NCBI RefSeq assembly: GCF_014647895.1
Contig: NZ_BMQB01000006.1
Location: 124,001-188,000 of the forward strand
Origin: Pilimelia anulata
GTDB lineage: Bacteria; Actinomycetota; Actinomycetes; Mycobacteriales; Micromonosporaceae
DNA length: 64,000 nucleotides
Direction: 5' to 3'
A program made the position numbers and the translations under genes. Positions 57,826-64,000 of the stretch are shown in pieces. Every line of letters starts with the position of its first letter. Position 1 is the stretch's first letter. The notes beneath the pieces are model-generated. The model was not told where the DNA came from, did no database searches, and saw only the letters and a program-made list of their open reading frames with translations.

Positions 57826-58998
57826 GTGGCGACCTCTAGCCGGCCGGACGACCCCACCGCGCCCACCCCGCAGCCCGCCGCGCCCGGCGCGGCGCCCGCC
57901 GACCCGCCGTCCTCCACAGGCGACACGCCGGCCGCCGCGCCGCCGACGCCGGACGCGGTGAACCCGAACGCCGTAGCCCCGGACGGGGTGGCGGCGACCG
58001 CCCCGACGCCGGGCACCGCGACCGCCGCGGCCGGTGGGGTGGCCGGGATCGCCGCCGCCCGGCCCGGCCGCCCGCGCCGGACGGCCTCCGCGGCCGACCG
58101 GTCGGCCATCCGGATGGCCGTGATCGTCGGCGGCCTGATCGCGGCGCTGCTCGGCGGCTTCGGCCTCGGCCGGGCCGCGACCGCCCCGACCGCCGGCACC
58201 CCCGCGCCCGGCGCCACCCACACGCACGCCCCCGGCACGCCCCAGCACGGGCACGGCGGCACCGCCGGCGCCAACGGCGAGTCGGTCGTCGGCGGCACCG
58301 CCAACGGGCTGGCCGCCGTCGCCGCCGGGTACCGGATCGTGGCCGCCAGCACCGTCCTGGCCGCCGGCGCGACCCGGCCGTTCACGTTCCGGGTGGTGGA
58401 CAGCGCCGGGGCCACCGTCACCCGGTTCATCGACGCGCACGAGCGCAAGCTGCACTTCATCGTCGTCCGCCGGGACCTCGGCGGGTACCAGCACCTGCAC
58501 CCCTCGATGGCGCCCGACGGCACCTGGCGGATCCCGCTGCGGCTGCCCGGCGCGGGCGTGTGGCACGCGTACGCCGACTTCACCGCCGCCGACGCGACCG
58601 GCGCGCAGACCCCGGTCACGCTCGGCATCGACCTCACGGTGCCGGGGGAGTACCGGCCGGCGCCGCTGCCCCCGCCGGCGCGGGTGGCGACGGTCGGCGG
58701 GTACCGGGTCGAGGTGGACGGCACGGCCACCTCGGGCGCGATCCAGCCGATCCGGTTCCGGGTCACCCGCGGCGGCGACCCGGCGCCGCTGGACCGGTAC
58801 CTGGGCGCGTACGGGCACCTGGTGGTGCTGCGGGCGGCGGACCTCGGGTACGTGCACGTGCACGCCGAGGTGACGATGGCGGCCGACGCGGTGCAGTTCT
58901 GGCTGTCGCCGCCGAGCCCCGGCACGTACCGGATGTTCCTCGACTTCTCGACCTCGGGCCGGGTGCTGACCGCGCCGTTCACGCTGACCATCCCCTGA
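57826..58998 (+). CDS. Single-pass membrane protein with extracellular His-rich and beta domains
   Basis: Not recognised. The 390-residue protein has a Pro/Ala/Thr-rich cytoplasmic N-terminus (about 1-95), one transmembrane helix (about 97-118), a His-rich stretch (THTHAPGTPQHGHGG) and two beta domains with repeated H-x-H motifs (DAHERKLHFIVVRRDL, YQHLHPSMAP, YVHVHAEVTM). These features suggest metal binding, perhaps copper, by the extracellular part. GTG start; divergent from the NlpC/P60-like gene. Confidence 0.7.
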   Translation: MATSSRPDDPTAPTPQPAAPGAAPADPPSSTGDTPAAAPPTPDAVNPNAVAPDGVAATAPTPGTATAAAGGVAGIAAARPGRPRRTASAADRSAIRMAVIVGGLIAALLGGFGLGRAATAPTAGTPAPGATHTHAPGTPQHGHGGTAGANGESVVGGTANGLAAVAAGYRIVAASTVLAAGATRPFTFRVVDSAGATVTRFIDAHERKLHFIVVRRDLGGYQHLHPSMAPDGTWRIPLRLPGAGVWHAYADFTAADATGAQTPVTLGIDLTVPGEYRPAPLPPPARVATVGGYRVEVDGTATSGAIQPIRFRVTRGGDPAPLDRYLGAYGHLVVLRAADLGYVHVHAEVTMAADAVQFWLSPPSPGTYRMFLDFSTSGRVLTAPFTLTIP

Positions 58999-59024
58999 CG
59001 CCCCGCCGCGCGCCCCGGGCGGGG

Positions 59025-60149
59025 TCAGCCGGCCGCGAGCATCCCCGCCAGCGCGGGCGTGACCCCGTACGCCGCCGCCAGCGCCGCCGCCTCCGCGCGC
59101 TGCGGCACCGCGGTGCGGTGGCAGCGCAGCAGCGTGTTGCGCGGGGTGTGCGCGGAGTCGACGAACTCGACGACGTCCACGGCGTAGCCGTGCTCGCGCA
59201 GCAGCGCCGCGCGCAGCGCGTCGGTCAGCGTGTCGGCCAGCCGCTCGCGCAGGATGCCGTCCCGGGTCAGCGCGGTGGCCGGCGCCCGGCGGAGCTGCGC
59301 GGCGAGGTCGTGGTGGCAGCAGGGCGCGGCGAGCACCCACGGCGCCCGCCAGGCGACCGCCCGGGCCAGCGCCCCGTCGGTCGCGGTGTCGCAGGCGTGC
59401 AGCGCCAGCACCACGTGCGGCGGCGGGGCGACGGGCGCGTCGGCGATCGTCCCGGCGACGAACCGGACCGCGTCCGCGCAGCCCAGCTCGGCGGCCAGGG
59501 CGGTGTTGCGGGCGCGCTGGTCGGCGCGCACGTCCACGCCGGTGACCTCGACCGGCAGCCCGCGCCCGGCGAGGTACCGGTACGCGGCGAACGTCAGGTA
59601 CGCGTTGCCGCAGCCCAGGTCCACCACCCGCAGCGGTTCGGGCAGCCCGTCGGCCGGCAGGGTGGCGTCGAGGGCGCGCAGGAAGGCGTCCACCTGGCGC
59701 CGCTTCGCGGCGCCGCCGCCGATCGCCGCGAACAGCGGGTCGCCCGGGTCGAGCAGGTGCCGCTTGGCCCGGTCGTGCGCGGCCGGCGGGGCGGGGTCGG
59801 CGGGCGGGCCGCCGCGGTGCACGTACGCGTCGCCCTTCTTCGAGATCCGGACCTGGAGCACTGCCGCCCGGGTCTCGACGTGCCAGTTGCCGTACGGCTG
59901 GGCCAGCAGCGCGTCGACCGCGGCCGCGGCCGGCGCCCCCGGCGGGACGTTGCTGGTGTGCGGCCGGACGCCGTCGGAGGCGACGACCTGGAGCCGCGCG
60001 CCGGCGCGCAGGGCGACCGGGCGCAGCTCGGCCCGGACCGGGTCCGGCACCGGCGCGCCCCGGCGGCGGCCGGCGGCCACCGCCCGGACCAGGCCGGGGT
60101 CGAGCAGCGCGGCGCGGACCTCGGCCAGCGCCGCGTCGAGCCCGGGCAC
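59025..60149 (-). CDS. SAM-dependent methyltransferase (class I, METTL25-like)
   Basis: A 374-residue protein with an N-terminal region that reads like a nucleic-acid-interacting domain (ISKKGDAYVHRGG, AAHDRAKRHLLDPG) and a Rossmann methyltransferase with VVDLGCGNAYLTFAAYRYL, then LALHACDTATDGALARAV and APCCHHDL, a cysteine pair typical of this group. The GTG start at 60149 lies 2 nt after the helicase stop, implying translational coupling. An RNA or ribosome substrate is suggested only by this link. Confidence 0.78.
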   Translation of the reverse strand: MPGLDAALAEVRAALLDPGLVRAVAAGRRRGAPVPDPVRAELRPVALRAGARLQVVASDGVRPHTSNVPPGAPAAAAVDALLAQPYGNWHVETRAAVLQVRISKKGDAYVHRGGPPADPAPPAAHDRAKRHLLDPGDPLFAAIGGGAAKRRQVDAFLRALDATLPADGLPEPLRVVDLGCGNAYLTFAAYRYLAGRGLPVEVTGVDVRADQRARNTALAAELGCADAVRFVAGTIADAPVAPPPHVVLALHACDTATDGALARAVAWRAPWVLAAPCCHHDLAAQLRRAPATALTRDGILRERLADTLTDALRAALLREHGYAVDVVEFVDSAHTPRNTLLRCHRTAVPQRAEAAALAAAYGVTPALAGMLAAG

Positions 60150-60151
60150 CG

Positions 60152-61972
60152 TCAGCCGGCGGCCGGCGTGGCGTCCCGCCCGCCGGAGCCGCGGCCCGAC
60201 CGGCGGCGCCGCCGGGCCGGCTTGTGCGCGTCGCCGTCGGCCGGCGCGTCCTCCCGCGGTCCGTTGCCCGCGGCGGCGCGCGGGGCGTCGTCGCGGTGGC
60301 TGTTGTCCGGGCGGGCGTCGCCGCCGCCGCGCGGGGCGTTGTCCGCGCGGGCGTCGCCGGCGTCGGGGCCGGCGTTCGGCGTACGGGTGTCGTCCGCGCC
60401 CCCGCGCCGGCGGCGCCGGCGGGTGCCCCCGGCGGCCTCGGCCGTCGGGGCGGCGGGCGTGGCCCCGGCGGCGGCCGTGGCGGCCTCCGCGGCGACCTCG
60501 GCGCCGTCGCGCCGGCGGCGGCGCTGCCGGGACGCGCGCGGCGCGCTCTCCTCGGTCGTCGCGGCCGGGCTGTCGTCCCGGCCGCGCCCGCGGTCGCCGT
60601 CGCGGCGCTCGCCGCGGCCGCTCCCGCCGCGGCCGCTGTCCCGCCGGCCGTCCCGCCCGCCCCGGCCGCCGTCGCGGCCGCGCCGCGACGGGCCGCCGAG
60701 GTCCTCCTCGTGCTCCGCGGCCAGGCCGGCCCGGGTGCGCTCGGCGCTGGGCAGCGTGCCGGTGATGTCGGTGGGGATGGCCAGGTCGGCGTACAGCCAC
60801 TCGGAGGTGTGGTACGTCTCCGGCGGCTCGGGCATGGCCAGCCCGAGGTTCTTGTCGATGATCTTCCAGCGCGGCGCGTCCTCCCAGTCGACGAAGGTCA
60901 CGGCGACGCCGGTCGCGCCGGCCCGGCCGGTCCGGCCGATCCGGTGGGTGTACGTGGCCTCGTCCTCGGGGCAGTCGTAGTTCACCACGTGGGTGACGCC
61001 GGAGACGTCCAGCCCGCGGGCGGCGACGTCGGTGGCCACGAGTACGTCGATCTTGCCGGTCCGGAACGCGCGCAGCGCCCGCTCCCGGGCTCCCTGCCCG
61101 AGGTCGCCGTGGACGGCCGCCGCGGCGAACCCGCGGAAGTCCAGGTCCTCGGCCACCCGGTCGGCGGCCCGCTTGGTCCGGGTGAAGATCATCGTGAGGC
61201 CGCGGCCCTCGGCCTGGAGGATCCGGGCCAGCACCTCGATCTTGTTCAGCGAGTGCGTCCGGTACACCACCTGGGTGGTCAGCGGCGACGGGCCGGTCTC
61301 GGCGGTGTGCCCGGCGTGGATCGTCACCGGGTGGTGCAGGAACCGGCGGGACAGCGCGACGATCGGGTCCGGCATGGTCGCCGAGAACAGCATCGTCTGC
61401 CGCTCGTCCGGCAGCATCGCCAGGATCCGCTCGACGTCGTCGAGGAAGCCCAGGTCGAGCATCCGGTCGGCCTCGTCCAGCACCAGGTGCCGGACGGCGT
61501 TCAGCTTCAACTTCTTCTGCTTGGCCAGGTCGAGCAGGCGACCGGGCGTGCCGACGAGGATCTCGACGCCGGTGGTCAGCGCGTCGACCTGCGGCTCGTA
61601 CGCGACCCCGCCGTAGATCGACAGGACCCGGACGCCGCGGACCTTGCCGGCCGTGGCCAGGTCGGTCGCGACCTGCAGGCCGAGTTCGCGGGTCGGGACG
61701 ACGACGAGCGCCTGCGGTACGCCGCTGGCGCCCTCGTCCGGGGCGAGCACGCGGTCGATGAGCGGGATGCCGAAGCCCAGCGTCTTGCCGGTGCCGGTCG
61801 GCGCCTGCCCGATGAGGTCGGTGCCCCGCAGGGCGATCGGCAGGGCGTACTCCTGGATGGCGAACGCGTGCGTGATGCCGGCCGCCGCGAGGGCCTCCAC
61901 CGTCTCCGGGCGGGCGCCCAGCTCGGCGAAGGTCGGGCTGGCGGGGCGTTCGGCTGTGTGCTGCTCTGTCAT
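60152..61972 (-). CDS. DEAD-box RNA helicase with disordered RGD-rich tail
   Basis: A 606-residue RhlE/CshA-like helicase. Q motif (FAIQEYALP), Walker A APTGTGKT at 57-64, VLDEADRM (DEAD at 166-169), FSATMP, and in the second RecA domain VHGDLGQGARERAL and HRIGRTGRAG. From about residue 440 the tail is Arg/Gly/Asp-rich with (R)GGR and RRRRR blocks, an RNA-binding extension. Context (TetR, DUF3107 nearby) matches the mycobacterial Rv3208-Rv3211 area. A 0.6 kb leader precedes it. Confidence 0.94.
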   Translation of the reverse strand: MTEQHTAERPASPTFAELGARPETVEALAAAGITHAFAIQEYALPIALRGTDLIGQAPTGTGKTLGFGIPLIDRVLAPDEGASGVPQALVVVPTRELGLQVATDLATAGKVRGVRVLSIYGGVAYEPQVDALTTGVEILVGTPGRLLDLAKQKKLKLNAVRHLVLDEADRMLDLGFLDDVERILAMLPDERQTMLFSATMPDPIVALSRRFLHHPVTIHAGHTAETGPSPLTTQVVYRTHSLNKIEVLARILQAEGRGLTMIFTRTKRAADRVAEDLDFRGFAAAAVHGDLGQGARERALRAFRTGKIDVLVATDVAARGLDVSGVTHVVNYDCPEDEATYTHRIGRTGRAGATGVAVTFVDWEDAPRWKIIDKNLGLAMPEPPETYHTSEWLYADLAIPTDITGTLPSAERTRAGLAAEHEEDLGGPSRRGRDGGRGGRDGRRDSGRGGSGRGERRDGDRGRGRDDSPAATTEESAPRASRQRRRRRDGAEVAAEAATAAAGATPAAPTAEAAGGTRRRRRRGGADDTRTPNAGPDAGDARADNAPRGGGDARPDNSHRDDAPRAAAGNGPREDAPADGDAHKPARRRRRSGRGSGGRDATPAAG

Positions 61973-62535
61973 GGGGTTTTCTGGGGTGCCCTCTCGTGGG
62001 TGCGCCCCGGCGTGTCGAAGGGCGCGGCTGTGTGGTGCGGCCGTGCGGCCGCGCTGTGCAGTCGCGGCTGGGCAGCCGCGGCCGGGTGGTCGCGACTGGG
62101 TGGTCGCGCCGGGTTCGGGTCGCGGCCGTGCGGTCGCGGCTCCGGGTCGCGGCGGGCCGCACGCGGATGTCCGCGGGCCGCGCCTGGCTGTGGTACGGCG
62201 GCAGGCAGCGCACTGCCGTCGCGTCGTCGGTGTGGTCGTCCGAACGGGCGCCGCCGGCGCCGCAAACGCCGGGTGCCTCCGGTCCCCCGGTCGGCCACTC
62301 CGCCGGTGTGCCGACCGCCGGACCGTCGGCCGGGTGCAGTGGCCGGGTCGGTGCAGTGGTCGGCCGGCCCGGAGTCCGGCACCGACCCCGGACGGGTCCG
62401 GGGCGCCGGATCGGACGGTCCGGGTCGAGCGGTGGAGTGGTCGGCCAGCCGGCAACCATCCCCACCATCCTACCCGACCGGGCCGGCGGTCCCCGGTAGC
62501 CCGCACATTGATGGACATTCCGGACGGCGAGGTCG
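61973..62535 (-). promoter_or_regulatory. 0.56 kb leader region of the DEAD-box helicase
   Basis: No gene seen. It contains many degenerate copies of a GTCGCG/CCGCGG-type motif in the 61995-62170 part, such as GGTGGTCGCG and GTGCGGTCGCG, and further GC-rich inverted bits. RNA helicase genes often have long autoregulated leaders; this one is a candidate. Confidence 0.4.
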
Positions 62536-62570
62536 AAAAAAATGAGCAGCAGGCCCGGCCCGCTGCTCAT
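62536..62570 (-). terminator. Intrinsic terminator of the DUF3107 gene
   Basis: ATGAGCAGC (62542-62550) and GCTGCTCAT (62562-62570) form a 9 bp stem with a GC-rich loop; on the minus strand it is followed by seven T residues (A7 at 62536-62542). This is the only classical rho-independent terminator in the window. Confidence 0.92.
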
Positions 62571-62583
62571 CGGGTGCGCGGCG

Positions 62584-62811
62584 TCAGCGGGCGGCGAAGC
62601 CCACCGAGCGCACGGTCGCCTCGGCGATCTCGACGTACGCCAGCTTGTCGGTCGGCACCAGCACCCGCCGGCCCTTCTCGTCGGCGAGGCTCAGCACGCC
62701 GGAGTCGCCGTTGACGGCCTCGGTGACGAGCTTCTCGACGTCCGCGGGGGACTGGTCACTCTCGATCACCAGCTCCCGGCCGGCGTACTGCACGCCGATC
62801 TTGACCTCCAC
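62584..62811 (-). CDS. DUF3107 family protein (TB9.4-like)
   Basis: A 75-residue conserved actinobacterial protein, homologous by sequence and position to Rv3208A/TB9.4. It starts MEVKIGVQYAGRELVIESDQ, has a helix (VEKLVTEAVNG) and ends in LVPTDKLAYVEIAE. Function unknown; its neighbour is the same TetR gene as in Mycobacterium. Confidence 0.92.
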   Translation of the reverse strand: MEVKIGVQYAGRELVIESDQSPADVEKLVTEAVNGDSGVLSLADEKGRRVLVPTDKLAYVEIAEATVRSVGFAAR

Positions 62812-62907
62812 GTGGAAACCTCCCGCTCGTCGCGAAAAACGTCACCCGCAGCCTACCCGCCCGGGGACGCCGCAACGGCCAGCCCGAGCAGGGACCGGGC
62901 GCCGCGG

Positions 62908-63552
62908 TCAGTCCGCCGGCCGCTCGTCGACCCCGTGCAGCGGGAACGAGGCGATGCCCCGCCAGGCCAGCGTGGCCAGCAGCGCCACGGCGTCCTCCTT
63001 CGGCAGCGAGCGCCCGCCGCCCAGCCAGAACTGCGCCGCCTGCACCGCCGCCCCCACCAGCCCGGAGGCCAGCAGCTCGGCGTGCGGGCGGGGCGCCCCG
63101 GTACTGGTCATGATCTCGTCGGCGACCGCCGTGCAGCAGGCCGACTCGACCCGGTCCATCCGCTCCCGGACGGCCTGTTCGTTGCGCAGGTCGGAGGCGA
63201 ACACCAGCCGGAACGCCCCGCTGTCGTGGTCGACGAAGTCGAAGTACGCCCCCACCGCGGCGTGCACCCGGCCCTTGTTCTCGCTCTGCACCCGCATCGC
63301 CGCGTGCACACCGTCGATGATGGCCTCGCAGTGCGTGTCGAGCAGCGCCAGGTACAGCTCGAGCTTGCCGGGGAAGTGCTGGTACAGGACCGGTTTGGAC
63401 ACTCCGGCCCGCTCGGCGATGTCGTCCATCGCGGCCGCGTGGTACCCCTGCGCGACGAACACCTCCTGCGCGGCGGCGAGGAGCTGCTTGCGGCGCGCCG
63501 ACCTGGGCAGCCGCGCCGGCCGCCCCTCCGTACGCGTTCCAACCGAGTTCAT
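62908..63552 (-). CDS. TetR family transcriptional regulator
   Basis: A 214-residue regulator with the TetR helix-turn-helix (about 22-68: LLAAAQEVFVAQGYHAAAMD, AGVSKPVLYQHFPGK) and a ligand domain whose YFDFVDHDSGAFRLVFASDL matches the conserved Rv3208-type orthologue. In mycobacteria this gene lies in the same place relative to DUF3107 and the helicase. Its targets are not visible here. Confidence 0.92.
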   Translation of the reverse strand: MNSVGTRTEGRPARLPRSARRKQLLAAAQEVFVAQGYHAAAMDDIAERAGVSKPVLYQHFPGKLELYLALLDTHCEAIIDGVHAAMRVQSENKGRVHAAVGAYFDFVDHDSGAFRLVFASDLRNEQAVRERMDRVESACCTAVADEIMTSTGAPRPHAELLASGLVGAAVQAAQFWLGGGRSLPKEDAVALLATLAWRGIASFPLHGVDERPAD

Positions 63553-63681
63553 CGACCCCTCCGCACCCGCGCACCCCCTCGGGCCGATGACGACCCCGCG
63601 CGCGGCATCATCTCACCGTAGAGCCCGCACGGCTGTCGCGTGGCTCCTCCGTACCGCACGCACACGGTAGCCTCAGCAGAG

Positions 63682-64000
63682 GTGACCGAGGAGCACACGG
63701 TGGACGAAACAGGGCAGCCCGGCGGCGCCGCGGCGGGCAGGGAGGGCGGTGCCGGGGAGGCCGTGGACACTCCGAAGGAGAACGGGGGCTGGCCGCCGGT
63801 CGAGCCCGAGGGGCGCAACGGCACGCGGTACCCGTCCGCCGCCGCCCTGTGGAGCACCACCTACCCGCCGCCGTCGCGCTGGGACTGGTCGGCCGAAACG
63901 TCGGACCGGCGCGAGGCCACCCCGTCCACCTTGCTCGTGCCGGACGGGCCCGTGCTGCCGCACCGGGTGCCGGTCGACGACCCCCCGGCCGGTCCCGCCG
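63682..64000 (+). CDS. Partial gene, N-terminus of a protein with disordered start
   Basis: GTG at 63682 opens a frame that runs off the window after 106 codons (VTEEHTVDETGQPGG ... RYPSAAALWST). The visible part is Gly/Pro/Glu-rich with RWDWSAETSDRRE and no domain. It is divergent from tetR. In mycobacteria the matching neighbour is Rv3207c (DUF3152), so a DUF3152 domain may follow, but nothing in the visible part shows it. Confidence 0.6.
   Translation, partial: MTEEHTVDETGQPGGAAAGREGGAGEAVDTPKENGGWPPVEPEGRNGTRYPSAAALWSTTYPPPSRWDWSAETSDRREATPSTLLVPDGPVLPHRVPVDDPPAGPA

Overview
The window is a chromosomal segment of very high GC from an actinobacterium. Gene content and order (disA-radA-lpqE, carD-ispD-ispF, DEAD-box helicase/DUF3107/TetR), GTG and TTG starts, and 4-8 bp gene overlaps point to an actinomycete. 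A Micromonosporaceae-type host is my best inference from style, not from a database match. I see no rRNA, tRNA, CRISPR array, transposase or phage genes; this is an ordinary chromosome with some accessory modules.

Layout. 1-3.7 kb (minus): lpqE-radA-disA, i.e. a lipoprotein, a recombination ATPase and the c-di-AMP synthase. 3.85-7.94 kb: a compact type III polyketide cluster (UbiA-type prenyltransferase, divergent from methyltransferase, acyl-CoA dehydrogenase-like flavoprotein and type III PKS) placed between lpqE and carD, which are neighbours in mycobacteria. 8.2-11.8 kb: carD, ispD, ispF and a repeat-bearing membrane protein. 11.9-16.3 kb: two small I78-like envelope proteins, then hmgA divergent from an unknown gene coupled to fahA. 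16.4-21.6 kb: SRPBCC protein and two propeller-type membrane proteins around a class I fumarase. 21.7-23.7 kb: an orphan hybrid-sensor kinase. 23.7-29.2 kb: an Lrp/AsnC regulator divergent from an operon hppD-RDD-RDD-RDD-pat. 29.3-32.9 kb: a SAM-I riboswitch controlling metX-metB-hom. 32.9-49.8 kb: two secreted S15 peptidases, a thioesterase, a pyruvoyl arginine decarboxylase behind a 1 kb leader, an epimerase, a FetB-like permease, an EF-hand membrane protein and a complete oligopeptide ABC importer. 50.4-56.7 kb: signalling genes (sensorless kinase plus NarL-type regulator; Smr protein; REC-PP2C phosphatase, CHASE3-like kinase and Rcp1-like receiver, coupled and followed by an inositol monophosphatase-like gene). 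56.7-64 kb: an NlpC/P60 protein without its catalytic Cys, a membrane protein, a methyltransferase coupled to a DEAD-box helicase, DUF3107, TetR, and the start of a further gene.

Functional themes. Most of tyrosine catabolism lies within 17 kb: Pat makes 4-hydroxyphenylpyruvate, HppD makes homogentisate, HmgA opens the ring and FahA releases fumarate and acetoacetate, with a fumarase between the two loci. Maleylacetoacetate isomerase is not recognisable, and an unknown protein overlaps fahA. Two palindromes sit in the two divergent control regions of this pathway. The methionine operon has a promoter, a SAM-I aptamer and a candidate RBS-sequestering hairpin all readable in the sequence. Several convergent or operon-end hairpins can be placed precisely.
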